DNA of 31,359 nt from an uncultured Bacteroidales bacterium. GTDB taxonomy: Bacteria > Bacteroidota > Bacteroidia > Bacteroidales > UBA932. The position numbers and the translations under genes were made by a program. Shown in pieces: positions 1 through 8,737 of this stretch (position 1 is the first letter of the stretch; every line of letters starts with the position of its first letter). The stretch is from positions 1 to 31,359 of the forward strand of contig CAMJJO010000004.1 of assembly GCA_946406095.1 (NCBI GenBank). The letters are read 5' to 3'. The notes beneath the pieces were generated by a model. The model searched no databases, was not told the DNA's origin, and worked only from the letters and a program-made list of their open reading frames with translations.

Positions 1-162
1 TCCACCCTCCTTCCTATGATTGCCATCGCAATCTGGGGCGGTGAGAGCATCCGCGGCCTCAGCGTCGCTCTCATCCTCGGTATCCTCATCGGAACCTATG
101 CTTCCATCATGATCGGTACCCCTGTGATGTTCGACAGCACGAAGAAGGCCATCAAGAAATAA
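1..162 (+). CDS. secDF: SecDF protein translocase subunit, C-terminal end (5' partial)
   Basis: This frame is open from the window edge and ends at TAA 160-162, leaving 53 residues. They form a hydrophobic helix, a GGESIRG loop, a second glycine-rich helix (LILGILIGTYASI), then a short polar tail ending KKAIKK. The GGESIRGLS...GTYASI pattern is the last transmembrane pair of the SecF half of SecD/SecF. In Bacteroidetes SecD and SecF are normally fused, so the whole protein is probably SecDF, the inner-membrane RND-type subunit that uses proton motive force to help the Sec channel release exported proteins. The fusion cannot be verified because only the tail is present. The gene runs towards dnaE, and a terminator follows 18 nt after the stop. 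Confidence 0.85.
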   Translation, partial: STLLPMIAIAIWGGESIRGLSVALILGILIGTYASIMIGTPVMFDSTKKAIKK

Positions 163-180
163 GATGGCCCCGATGCTTTG

Positions 181-214
181 AAAGGCGGCTGCTCCGGCAG
201 CTGCCTTTTTTATT
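181..214 (+). terminator. Intrinsic terminator after secDF
   Basis: Bases 181-192 and 197-208 form a 12-bp stem with one G-U wobble around a 4-nt loop (TCCG). The stem is followed by a T-rich run at 206-218. This is a classical rho-independent terminator for the rightward secDF transcript. It sits directly beside the dnaE stop codon (210-212). On the minus strand the hairpin is followed by only three T before CAAAG, so it is a weak terminator for the leftward dnaE transcript. Confidence 0.85.
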
Positions 215-3200
215 TATTAATGCTGTAGCTTATCCCCAGATGCTCGAGGCCGGCGAGGAAGTCGGCGCAGACAAGCACGTTGAATTTCTTGGAGGCGAGT
301 TCCACGCGGTAGCCGGTGCGGGCGTCGAAAAGATAAACGCTGAGGGCGGTCTTTCCGGGATAGGCCTTCAGGAGCTTAACCAGTTCGCCGCGGAATTTAG
401 GGTTCAGCTGGGCGGAATCCAGGTTTATGGAGAAGGTCTTGATGAAGTCTTCGGAGATGTTGCCGAGCAGCGATATCTTGCGGATCTTGAAGTTGTAGGG
501 CGAGGTCTTGCCCTTGGCCCGGTCTTCGGCTTTTATGAAGTATCTTTCCGCTATCTCGCCTTCGATGAAAAGCTGCTCGTGCAGTTTCATATAGGGCATA
601 AACGCTTCGTAATCCTTGGAGAAGAGGGCGATTTCGTAGGTGCCGCTATAATCTTCCAGGACGATTCTGCCGCCCGGTGTGCCCGTGCGTGTGGTAATCT
701 GTTTCACATCGGTCACTATGCCCGCCACGTTCGTCTTGAGGGCCTTCTTGGCCTTCTCCTGCTCGTCGATGCGCTGCGGCAGGTCCGCAAGCTTGCAGGT
801 GGTGAAGTTCTCGATTTCGAAGGCGTGTGCATCCAGCGGGTGGGACGAGAGATACATCCCCACTACCTCTTTCTCTTTCTGGAGGATGTCCAGGATATCC
901 TCCTCCCCGACGAACATCGGCATTTCCGGGCGCTGGGGCTTCATCTCCTCAACCTCGCCGAACAGGGAGCTGGCGCTGTCCACCTGGTCGTTGCGGTAGA
1001 GGTCGGCATAGCGGATGAGTTCGTCGATAAAGGCCTCCCCGCTCTTGCCGGGGGTGTAGAAAACGCCGCGCTTGCAGCCGAAGGAATCGAAGGCACCGGC
1101 ATTCACTAGGATTTCCAGGGCCTTGCGGTTGATGCCGACGGGCTTGTCCATCTTCTGGCTGTAGAGGGCCATCCTCTCCAGGAACTCGAAAACATCGGAG
1201 TAGGGGCCGCCGGCAGTGCGCTCGTCGATGATGGCGTTGACTATGTTCTCGCCGAAACCCTTCAGGCCGCCGAGGCCGAAGCGGATGTCCCCTCCGGCAT
1301 TGACGCTGAAGTCTTTTTCGGATTCGTTTATATCGGGGTTCAGGACCTTGATTCCTCCCTTCTTGCAGTCGGCCATTATCTCCTTCATCTCGTCCATGTT
1401 GGAGCTCTGCTGCGTGAGGTTGGAGGCCTGGAATTCGCTGGGGAAGTGGGCCTTGAGCCAGGCGGTCTGGTAGCTTACCCAGGCATAGCAGGTGGCGTGG
1501 CTCTTGTTGAAGGCGTACTTTGCGAAGGCCTCCCAGTCGCTCCAGATCTTCTCGAGCTTGTCTGTGGGCAGGCCCTTCGCCTGGGCACCTTCCATAAAGT
1601 CCACCTTGAGGCCGTCGAGGATATCCTTCTTCTTCTTTCCCATAGCCTTGCGGAGCTTGTCCGCCTTGCCCTTGGAGAAGCCTGCGAGCGACTGTGACAG
1701 GCGCATCACCTGCTCCTGGTAGACGGTGACGCCGTAGGTCTCCTTCAGCAGATCTTCCATCTCCGGAAGGTCGTAATGGACCTTGGACGGGTCGTTCTTG
1801 CCCGCCACGAAGTCGGGGATGTAATCCATCGGGCCCGGGCGGTAGAGGGCGTTCATAGCGATGAGGTCCTCGAAGCGCTCGGGGTGCAGCTTCATCAGCC
1901 ATTCGCGCATTCCGCCGGATTCGAACTGGAACACGGATTTGGTGTCCCCGCGGGAATAGAGGTCGAAGGTGGCCGGATCGTCGATGGGGATGTTTTCTAT
2001 GTCGAAATCCGCCGGCAGGGCCTTGGGATTGCGTTTCTTGATGAGGTCCAGGCAGCGGGAGATGATGCTCAGGGTCTTGAGGCCGAGGAAGTCCATCTTC
2101 AGCATCCCCACATCCTCGATCTGGGAACCCTCGTACTGGCTAACCCACACCTTCTGGCCGGTGGCCTTGTCTTCGCCCATTGTGATGGGGATGTAGTCCG
2201 TGAGGTTGCCGCGGCCGATGATCATGGCGCAGGCGTGGATGCCTACCTGGCGGACGCAGCCTTCCAGGCGCTTGGCGTATTCCAGCACCTCGCGCACCAG
2301 CGGCTCGCCCTCTTCATATTCTTTCTTGAGCTCGGGAACGTATTTGAAGCAGTTCTCGAGCGTGGGCTTCTTCTCCACATCCACCCCGTTTTCCTTGACC
2401 ACGAAGGCCCGGTCGGGGATGAGTTTGGTGAGGCGGTTGCTCTCGTTCAGGTTCAGGTCGCTCACGCGGGCCACGTCCTTTACGGCGAGCTTGGCGGCCA
2501 TCGTGCCGAAGGTGATGACGTGGGAAATGTGGTCGGCACCATAGAGGTCCTGCACGTACTGGATCACGCGGTAGCGGCCCTCATCGTCAAAGTCCACGTC
2601 GATATCCGGCATGGAGATTCGTTCAGGATTGAGGAAGCGCTCGAAGAGGAGGTCGTACTTGACCGGGTCCAGATTGGTGATGCGGAGGCAGTAGGACACC
2701 ACGCTGCCGGCGGCGCTGCCTCGCCCGGGGCCCACCGAGATGCCGTTGCGCTTGGCCCAGTTGATGAAGTCCTGCACAATGAGGAAGTAGTCCGGGAAGC
2801 CCATGTAGGAGATGGTCTTCAGTTCGAAATCGATGCGCTCGCGCAGGGCGGTATCGGTCTCGGCGGCTTCGCCGTAACGCTGGCGGGCACCCTCCCAGGT
2901 CAGGTGGCAGAGGAAAGCGACGGACTTGCAGAATTCATCCCCCCGGTAATTGCCTTTTTCGTCGTTGCGGCCGCGGTCTATCACCTCTTTGTAGAGCTCC
3001 AGATACTTGTCTATCTCCTTCAGGAAGCCCGGGTCGATGGTGAATTTGGGGAGGACGTGGGCGCTGTTGATGTCGTAGCGCTCCACTTTCTCCATCACCT
3101 CGCGGGTGTTGAAGATGGCTTCCGGATGCTCGGGGAACAGGGCCAGCATCTCGTCTTCGCTTTTCAGGTATTCCTGCTGGGTGTAGCGGAGGCGCTTGGG

Positions 3201-3929
3201 GTCGTTCACCAGGGCGTTGGTGGTGAGGCAGATGAGGCGGTCGTGAGCGGGGCCGTCGTCCTTGCGGATGAAGTGGGTGTCGTTCGTGGCGATCACCTTG
3301 ACCCCGTACTTCTTGGCGAGTTCGAAGATGGCCTCGTTCACCTTCATCTGGTTGTGGTAGAGGTCCAGGGAGAGGCCGGGAACCTCGCTCTTGTGGAGCA
3401 TCACCTCGAGGTAATAATCCTCCCCGAACACGCGCTTGTGCCATTCGATGGCCTTGTCGACGGCGTCCATGTCGCCCGCGAGGATGCCGCGGGGGATCTC
3501 GCCGGCGATGCAGGCGGAGGAGCATATGAGCCCCTCGTGATACTTCTCCAGCACCTCGTGGCTGACGCGCGGTTTGTCGTAGTACATACCCTCGATGTGG
3601 CCGGTGGAGACTATCTTCATGAGGTTTTTGTAGCCCTGATAGTTCTTGGCCAGGAGGATGAGGTGGTAGTACTTGCGGTGGTCGTTATCCTTGAGGCGGT
3701 GGTCGTAGTGGCAGGTAACGTAGGCCTCACAGCCCAATATGGGCTTGATGTTGGGGTATTTCTGGCTGACGTCGAAGAACTCCTTCACACCATACATATT
3801 GCCGTGGTCCGTGATTGCCAGGCCCGGCATCTTGAGCTCATCCGCACGGGCGAAGAGCTTCTTTATGTTGGACATCCCATCGAGGATGGAATACTCCGTA
3901 TGGACGTGAAGGGGTACGAAACTTGCCAT
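210..3929 (-). CDS. dnaE: DNA polymerase III subunit alpha
   Basis: At 1239 residues this is a full-length C-family replicative polymerase, the catalytic subunit of the chromosomal replicase. The N-terminal PHP domain carries the expected metal-ligand motifs: LHVHTEYS (H8, H10), ITDHGN (D41, H42), CEAY near residue 69 and NDTHF (D217, H219). The polymerase core has GPGRGSAAGS at 400-409, the catalytic PDIDVDF at 441-447 (D442, D444) and, further on, KMDFLGLKTL holding the third acidic residue. The C-terminal third contains an OB-fold-like segment (NVAGIVTDVKQI... YEIALFSKDYEAF). The ATG at 3927-3929 lies 9 nt after the stop of the DUF4923 gene, so co-transcription with it is likely. The PHP metal site looks intact, unlike the degraded one in E. 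coli DnaE, which leaves open an intrinsic proofreading activity. Confidence 0.97.
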   Translation of the reverse strand: MASFVPLHVHTEYSILDGMSNIKKLFARADELKMPGLAITDHGNMYGVKEFFDVSQKYPNIKPILGCEAYVTCHYDHRLKDNDHRKYYHLILLAKNYQGYKNLMKIVSTGHIEGMYYDKPRVSHEVLEKYHEGLICSSACIAGEIPRGILAGDMDAVDKAIEWHKRVFGEDYYLEVMLHKSEVPGLSLDLYHNQMKVNEAIFELAKKYGVKVIATNDTHFIRKDDGPAHDRLICLTTNALVNDPKRLRYTQQEYLKSEDEMLALFPEHPEAIFNTREVMEKVERYDINSAHVLPKFTIDPGFLKEIDKYLELYKEVIDRGRNDEKGNYRGDEFCKSVAFLCHLTWEGARQRYGEAAETDTALRERIDFELKTISYMGFPDYFLIVQDFINWAKRNGISVGPGRGSAAGSVVSYCLRITNLDPVKYDLLFERFLNPERISMPDIDVDFDDEGRYRVIQYVQDLYGADHISHVITFGTMAAKLAVKDVARVSDLNLNESNRLTKLIPDRAFVVKENGVDVEKKPTLENCFKYVPELKKEYEEGEPLVREVLEYAKRLEGCVRQVGIHACAMIIGRGNLTDYIPITMGEDKATGQKVWVSQYEGSQIEDVGMLKMDFLGLKTLSIISRCLDLIKKRNPKALPADFDIENIPIDDPATFDLYSRGDTKSVFQFESGGMREWLMKLHPERFEDLIAMNALYRPGPMDYIPDFVAGKNDPSKVHYDLPEMEDLLKETYGVTVYQEQVMRLSQSLAGFSKGKADKLRKAMGKKKKDILDGLKVDFMEGAQAKGLPTDKLEKIWSDWEAFAKYAFNKSHATCYAWVSYQTAWLKAHFPSEFQASNLTQQSSNMDEMKEIMADCKKGGIKVLNPDINESEKDFSVNAGGDIRFGLGGLKGFGENIVNAIIDERTAGGPYSDVFEFLERMALYSQKMDKPVGINRKALEILVNAGAFDSFGCKRGVFYTPGKSGEAFIDELIRYADLYRNDQVDSASSLFGEVEEMKPQRPEMPMFVGEEDILDILQKEKEVVGMYLSSHPLDAHAFEIENFTTCKLADLPQRIDEQEKAKKALKTNVAGIVTDVKQITTRTGTPGGRIVLEDYSGTYEIALFSKDYEAFMPYMKLHEQLFIEGEIAERYFIKAEDRAKGKTSPYNFKIRKISLLGNISEDFIKTFSINLDSAQLNPKFRGELVKLLKAYPGKTALSVYLFDARTGYRVELASKKFNVLVCADFLAGLEHLGISYSINK

Positions 3930-3938
3930 GTGCGGGGC

Positions 3939-4640
3939 TTACTTCTTCATGTCGAAGCCGAGCTTCAGGCCGGTGACCTGTTCGGCGAGTTTGGCGATGG
4001 TGTTGAGGGTTGAGTTGTCCTTGCCCGCTCCGACTACCTTGATGGCCTTCTTGGCGAATGCCAGGAACTTGTTGGCGTCGAAGAGCACCTGGGCACCGCC
4101 GGTGGTGGCCGTGACAGTGCCTTCCATGGTCATGTAGCTGTAGACCTTGCCGAGCTTCATCACGATTTCCTTGGTCTGGGTGTCGTAGGTGTAGGTGCCG
4201 GAGGCGATGGTTTTGGTGGAGCTGGCGATGGTGAAGGTGTTGTCGGTGTTGAAGGTGATAGTTGCCACGCCGGGCACGATGCCAATCCTCTGGAGGTAGC
4301 CGTCGAGCTTGGTCTCGAGCTTCTCTTTATAGGTGGATGCGGCGAGGGTGGTGAGGGCGTTTTCGGTTTCGATGGCCGAGGCAACGCCGTTGTAGGTCCA
4401 TGTGCCGGGCAGGCTGACGGGAACGACCTGGGAAATGACGTTTCCGAGCAGGGCGCCGAGGACGCTCTCTGCAGTGCTGGCGATGTCGGTTCCGCTGGCG
4501 GTGGTTTCAGTGTTTTCAGTCTTGTTTCCTCCGAAGATGCTTCCGAGGAGACCGCCGAGGAGACCGCCGCTCTTTTCCTGAGCATTGGCGGCAGATACGA
4601 TGAGCAGCATGGCGCTGACGGTTACAAGAATCTTTTTCAT
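3939..4640 (-). CDS. DUF4923 family secreted protein
   Basis: A 233-residue exported protein with a clear signal peptide (about residues 1-20, ending SAANAQ). A glycine/leucine-rich stretch follows (GGLLGGLLGSIFGG), then a Thr/Ser-rich linker. The C-terminal part holds a lipocalin-like pattern: LPGTWTYNGVASAIE, ATITFNTDNTFTI, SGTYTYDTQTKEIVM and LGKVYSYM. This matches the DUF4923 family of Bacteroidales, whose function is unknown. No lipobox cysteine is visible, so the protein is probably periplasmic or released. The ATG (4638-4640) lies 19 nt after the thiL-like stop and the stop lies 9 nt before dnaE, so it belongs to the same leftward unit. Confidence 0.8.
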   Translation of the reverse strand: MKKILVTVSAMLLIVSAANAQEKSGGLLGGLLGSIFGGNKTENTETTASGTDIASTAESVLGALLGNVISQVVPVSLPGTWTYNGVASAIETENALTTLAASTYKEKLETKLDGYLQRIGIVPGVATITFNTDNTFTIASSTKTIASGTYTYDTQTKEIVMKLGKVYSYMTMEGTVTATTGGAQVLFDANKFLAFAKKAIKVVGAGKDNSTLNTIAKLAEQVTGLKLGFDMKK

Positions 4641-4659
4641 ATTCGTGGTGTTTTGATGA

Positions 4660-5622
4660 TTATTCTTCTTGCCAGCCCTGGGCGCGGAGCGGGAGTTCCA
4701 CGCCTTCGGGGGTTACGAGCACGGTGCCGACCTCCGGCTGGGCGAGGTGCCCGATGATGTCGAAGGTCTGGAAATCGTGACGGAATTTGTCGAGCTTGAG
4801 AATGGGGATCGTGAAGAGAATTTGGTAATCTTCTCCCCCGTTCATGGCGGCCGATACTGGGTCTAAATCAAGTTTTCTCCCTAGTTCAAAGGAATTTCCC
4901 TCAAAGGGGATGCGGTCAGCGTAGACTTTGGCGCCGAAGCCGGTCTTGACGGCGATTCTCTTGACCGCGTCGGCCAGGCCGTCGGTTATCAGCACTCCCG
5001 CCGAGGGGATGATTTCCTCCTCTTCGAGTTTGCCGACGATTCCGGGGTCCAGTTCGGGTTTGAGATAGGCGCCTACCTGCATCCTGTACTGCTCGAGTTC
5101 CTTGTTGTCCCTGTCGCCTTTTTCGAAGCGCTCGAGCCCGCGCTCCATCACCCTCATTCCGAGGTAGGCGGCGCCGAGCCTTCCGCTGACGCAGAGAAGG
5201 TCCTTGCTCTGCGCCTTGGGGCGGCGGACTTCGGTGAGTTTGAGGCGCTCTCCGCTTGCGGCTACGCTGATGCACAGGCCGTTCCTGGAAGGACGCAGGT
5301 CCAGGGATACTTCCTTGTAGCCGTGCTCCTTCGCGGCAGCGCTGATACCGCTCCACAATTCTTCGATCTGCGGATAATCGAGTTTTGCGCTGACACCCAG
5401 GACGACAGACAGGGTCCCGGGATGCCGCAGCTGGGCGTAAAGCTCGCCCGTAACTTCCATAACCGCCTTGTAGCCAAGGTGTTTGAGTGGGAAGTATACC
5501 AGATTGAAATCGACTCCTTCGAGAAGTACCTTGTGCGCCGCAGGCTCCGTCTGTTTATAAGGAGAGCCCTCATACAAACGTCTGAGAGCTTCCTTCTTTC
5601 CTATATCTGCAAAACTTGTCAT
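4660..5622 (-). CDS. ThiL-like (thiamine-monophosphate kinase family) protein, divergent N-terminus
   Basis: The ATG at 5620-5622 gives 320 residues; a TTG further upstream would add six but looks unlikely. ThiL phosphorylates thiamine monophosphate to the diphosphate with ATP. Family features are LLEGVDFNLVYFPLKHLGYKA (33-53), LLCVSGRLGAAYLG (142-155), a GVLITDGL segment (209-216, equal to family DISDGL), AAMNGGEDYQILF (258-270) and the C-terminal ELPLRAQGW. The family GDDAA motif, which should precede LLEGVDF and helps bind Mg-ATP, is absent: only about 32 residues precede that point. The usual SDIYAM reads TGELYAQ, and GGDTT reads SLDLRPS with only the Asp kept (D108). It may be a divergent enzyme, a dead paralogue or a repurposed PurM/ThiL-fold protein. 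It starts 18 nt after the GH3 stop. Confidence 0.75.
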   Translation of the reverse strand: MTSFADIGKKEALRRLYEGSPYKQTEPAAHKVLLEGVDFNLVYFPLKHLGYKAVMEVTGELYAQLRHPGTLSVVLGVSAKLDYPQIEELWSGISAAAKEHGYKEVSLDLRPSRNGLCISVAASGERLKLTEVRRPKAQSKDLLCVSGRLGAAYLGMRVMERGLERFEKGDRDNKELEQYRMQVGAYLKPELDPGIVGKLEEEEIIPSAGVLITDGLADAVKRIAVKTGFGAKVYADRIPFEGNSFELGRKLDLDPVSAAMNGGEDYQILFTIPILKLDKFRHDFQTFDIIGHLAQPEVGTVLVTPEGVELPLRAQGWQEE

Positions 5623-5640
5623 GTTTTGCAAAAATAGCAA

Positions 5641-7638
5641 TTATTTTACTGCTATTGCCGAAGTTTTGACAATATCTTCGCACGATTCTCCGAGATAAAG
5701 CGTGAACGTTCCCGGATTCAGTCTCCAGTCGTGAACCGACGCATCGTAGAAGCAGAATGCCTCCCTGCCAAGATGCATGGTGACAGTCTGCGAAGCGCCT
5801 TTCCTGAGGAACACTTTCCTGAAAGCCTTCAGTTCCTTCTCGGGACGTGGCACGCAGGGAACATCTTCTCCCACATACAGTTGCAGGGTGGTGGCGCCGT
5901 CATAGCGTCCGGTATTGCACACGGTCACGCTCACGTCGAAGCCGTCAGCCGCAGGCACGACGGAAAAGCCGTCATAGGAGAAATGCGTGTAATTCAGGCC
6001 ATAACCGAAGGGGTAGCGCGGAGCTTTGTCCTTATATCCGCGGTAGCCGACGAAAACGCCCTCCCCGTAAGTCACGAAGGGCACGGACAGCCCGCGTTTC
6101 GTATATGGTTTTTCAAAATTCCACCAGGCCTGCGAAGGATTGTCTTCGATATGTTCGGGGAAAGAAACCGGCAGATGCCCGGATGGTGAGAACCTGCCCG
6201 TGAGCATCTCCGCCAGGGCGAGCCCGCCTTCCTGGCCGGGGTACCATGCCCACACTAGGGCGGAGACCTTGTCGGCCCAGCGCGACACATCCACGGCTCC
6301 TCCGGCATAAACGACCACGATTACAGGTTTTCCTGATGAGAGGGCTGCCTCAATCATGCTTTCCTGCCCCTCCGGAAGGAAGAAACTGCGGTCGGAGTGC
6401 TCCTTTTCGGTCGTTTTGTCGAAGCCCACCGCAACCACGACCGCATCGGCCCTGGTCATGGAGACTTCCTGCGCCCCGACCCTGCCGAGCCCTTCGCGCA
6501 AAGATACTGAATAGATGGGTTCAACCGCACCGCTGCCTCCGCCGCAGGGGATTTCATCCGATTTGGGGCCTATCAGCGTGAGTTTAGCCTTTTTGCGCAG
6601 CGGCAGAACTCCGTCGTTCTTTAGCAGCACAAGACTCTCGCCGGCGAGACGGTAAGCCACGTCGCGCGAGTAGGGATTGTCTTCGGAGATGCTGCTGTCG
6701 AGTTGCGGGCGGTCCAGGAAGCCGAAAGCGATGAAGGTCTGAAGTATGCGCCGGGCCTTCTCATCTATCTGCTCTTCGCGTATCACCCCCTTCTCCAGCA
6801 GCGGCAGCAGGTATTCTTCCTTCATTGTCAGAGCCCTGGGCATTTCAAGGTCGACGCCGTTCTCCACGACGCTGACAGGAGAATAGGTGGCGGTCCAGTC
6901 AGACATGGTGAAGCCGTCGAAATGCCAGCGCTCCCGGAGTATTTCCCGGATCAGGTAAGGATTCTCCGTCGCATGGACGAAATTCACCATGTTGTAGGCC
7001 AACATGACCGAGCCCACGTCCGCACGTTCCACCGCGGCCCTGAATGCCGGAAAATAAATCTCGTGCATAGTCCGTTCATCGGCGACGGACGATGAGTGAA
7101 GTCGGTTCTCTTCCTTGTTGTTCAGTGCGAAGTGCTTGATGGCGGCCATAACACCCTCGGACTGAAGGCCTTTGATATAACTCACCGCCGCCTCTCCGGA
7201 GAGGAAGGGGTCCTCTCCGAAATATTCAAAGTTTCTGCCGCAGAGCGGGCTGCGGGCTATGTTCACTCCCGGACCGAGGAGGATGTGGACTCCGCGTGCA
7301 CGGGCATCCTGGCCGAGGGCCCGGCCCATTTCGTAAACGAGGTCGGGATTCCACGTAGCCGCAGCTGCGACACCGCAGGCGAATAGAGTGCTTTTTGTAT
7401 TGTTGCGCACCCCCTGCGGACCGTCAGCCATGCGGATTTCAGGGATTCCGAGGCGCTCCACGGGAGCCATGTAAAACCCGTCACGATATCCTCCGAGAAG
7501 GGATATTTTCTCCTGCAGAGTCATCTGCGACACGAGGGCTGCCGCCCTGTCCTTATGTTCCTGGCTTACCGCCTGCGCATTCACCTGCAAACAGAGCAGC
7601 AGGCAAAGGAATATTGATTCTATCTTATTTGATGCCAT
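5641..7638 (-). CDS. Glycoside hydrolase family 3, secreted beta-glycosidase
   Basis: The ATG at 7636-7638 gives 665 residues with a signal peptide (MASNKIESIFLCLLLCLQVNAQA). A longer in-frame start at 7752 would add 38 Pro/Ser-rich residues ahead of the signal and is rejected. GH3 enzymes remove beta-linked sugars, often glucose or xylose, from non-reducing ends. Visible features are a TIM barrel with MADGPQGVR, GPGVNIARSPLCGRNFEYFGEDPFL, KHFALNN (168-174) and the nucleophile loop GFTMSDW (D247). Next comes the alpha/beta sandwich with TTEKEHSDR (E413 is the candidate acid/base) and LPEGQ, then a C-terminal fibronectin-III-like domain. The start overlaps the esterase stop by 14 nt, implying translational coupling. 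The exact sugar specificity cannot be read from sequence. Confidence 0.93.
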   Translation of the reverse strand: MASNKIESIFLCLLLCLQVNAQAVSQEHKDRAAALVSQMTLQEKISLLGGYRDGFYMAPVERLGIPEIRMADGPQGVRNNTKSTLFACGVAAAATWNPDLVYEMGRALGQDARARGVHILLGPGVNIARSPLCGRNFEYFGEDPFLSGEAAVSYIKGLQSEGVMAAIKHFALNNKEENRLHSSSVADERTMHEIYFPAFRAAVERADVGSVMLAYNMVNFVHATENPYLIREILRERWHFDGFTMSDWTATYSPVSVVENGVDLEMPRALTMKEEYLLPLLEKGVIREEQIDEKARRILQTFIAFGFLDRPQLDSSISEDNPYSRDVAYRLAGESLVLLKNDGVLPLRKKAKLTLIGPKSDEIPCGGGSGAVEPIYSVSLREGLGRVGAQEVSMTRADAVVVAVGFDKTTEKEHSDRSFFLPEGQESMIEAALSSGKPVIVVVYAGGAVDVSRWADKVSALVWAWYPGQEGGLALAEMLTGRFSPSGHLPVSFPEHIEDNPSQAWWNFEKPYTKRGLSVPFVTYGEGVFVGYRGYKDKAPRYPFGYGLNYTHFSYDGFSVVPAADGFDVSVTVCNTGRYDGATTLQLYVGEDVPCVPRPEKELKAFRKVFLRKGASQTVTMHLGREAFCFYDASVHDWRLNPGTFTLYLGESCEDIVKTSAIAVK

Positions 7639-8725
7639 ATTTTCTGAGGATTCGGAGGACGGGCTTCTTGATCGACCTTGCCCAAAGGGTGTAGCCGTAA
7701 TCACCGGGGTGGGTGCCGTCCACGGAGGTATAATGGTCGGGAGAAGTCGCATTCGTGGAAGTAATGAAGTACACGTCCTTGTACTTCCTGCAGACTTCTT
7801 TCATCATTTTTGCAACCAGATCCATCCTCTCCCTTTCGTATTTGTCTGCCGCAATGTTGAAATTGCGTCTCTCGCGGTAGATGGTCTGCTGGAAAATCAA
7901 CGGCTTGCCCGGGTGTGCCGCCCGGATGGTCTCGATGAACGGGCAAAGTCTCTCATTGATTTCCTCCGGGGTCGGGTTGGAGAAGGTGTCGAAGAGGAAG
8001 GCGTCCACGTCTGGTGCTTCGCAAAGAACGGCAGCAAAATAGTCCTGCAATTTGCAGCGCCCGCTCACACCCAGGTTCAGAAACTGGATGCCGGTTTCCC
8101 TGGTAAGAATGGACGGATAGGCCATCCCCGACTTAGAAGTCGAGGCTCCGTGGGTGAAACTTGAGCCGAAGACCGCGACCCTGTGGCGGAATGGTTGCTC
8201 CAATGGTTCCAGAATCCGTCCTTCCTCAACGCCGATCTTGACCGATTCCATAACACTGCGGATTGGCAGATACAGCAGACACTCTTTCTCGCTGTCGTCC
8301 ATATCCTTTATGATGTTCACCTGCTTGTCGAGAGCGTTGTCATTCTGCAGGCCCGCTGCGGCCCAGAGCCATTTTCCGTCCTTCTTGATATAAAGGTCGA
8401 ATCCCCTCCCGGCAAAGCCGGTGGTACCGCCGCCGAAATAAGCCTTTACGTACTTTGGCCATACCCTTATGGAGGGAGAGTCGGTGCGGAAAGCCACGGC
8501 TATGCCGGCTGATTCGGTTACGAGACGCAGTTCGTCCCTCGTGAAGCCGTGGAAACGGGCTGTGTCGATGCGGTGATAGGGATTCGGAGTGTCCGGGAAA
8601 ACCTTGCCGACCAGCGTCAGCTGCGCCGCCTCCGTATACACATATTCTGGCGCTTTCCCCTGTGCGGCCGCAGAAAGCGGCAGCACAAGGGCAAGTGCCA
8701 GAAGAAGGGATTTGAACAACGTCAT
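7625..8725 (-). CDS. Secreted SGNH/GDSL hydrolase with N-terminal GxDLY domain (putative carbohydrate esterase)
   Basis: A 366-residue exported enzyme with signal peptide MTLFKSLLLALALVLPLSAAAQ. The N-terminal beta-sandwich (about 35-175) contains RGFDLYI at 107-113, the GxDLY motif of the domain that precedes one type of SGNH esterase in Bacteroidetes. The hydrolase domain starts with VAVFGSSFTHG (183-193); S189 is the likely nucleophile, and the block reads GSS rather than GDS, as is common in this subfamily. LGVSGRCKL (218-226) is block II, DTFSNPT (246-252) is near block III, and DGTHPGDYGY (336-345) supplies the Asp-x-x-His of block V. It probably removes acyl groups from a glycan or glycoconjugate. 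It lies 12 nt after the EEP gene and overlaps the GH3 start. Confidence 0.88.
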   Translation of the reverse strand: MTLFKSLLLALALVLPLSAAAQGKAPEYVYTEAAQLTLVGKVFPDTPNPYHRIDTARFHGFTRDELRLVTESAGIAVAFRTDSPSIRVWPKYVKAYFGGGTTGFAGRGFDLYIKKDGKWLWAAAGLQNDNALDKQVNIIKDMDDSEKECLLYLPIRSVMESVKIGVEEGRILEPLEQPFRHRVAVFGSSFTHGASTSKSGMAYPSILTRETGIQFLNLGVSGRCKLQDYFAAVLCEAPDVDAFLFDTFSNPTPEEINERLCPFIETIRAAHPGKPLIFQQTIYRERRNFNIAADKYERERMDLVAKMMKEVCRKYKDVYFITSTNATSPDHYTSVDGTHPGDYGYTLWARSIKKPVLRILRKYGIK

Positions 8726-8737
8726 TCGATCGTAACT

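Noticed and set aside
1776..4013. A 745-codon open frame on the plus strand opposite dnaE
   Set aside because: It is antisense to the unmistakable dnaE frame. Its Val/His/Glu/Ala-rich translation shows no domain and comes from the GC-rich third positions of the real gene.
5623..5640. TTG start and a TATTTTTG sequence upstream of the thiL-like gene as start or promoter
   Set aside because: The ATG at 5622 fits better. TATTTTTG matches a -7 box but lies so close to the ATG that the leader would be almost absent, and no -33 box is seen.
7639..7752. N-terminal extension of the GH3 protein from an upstream start
   Set aside because: The extra 38 residues are Pro/Ser-rich, precede a normal signal peptide, and overlap the coding sequence of the esterase in another frame.
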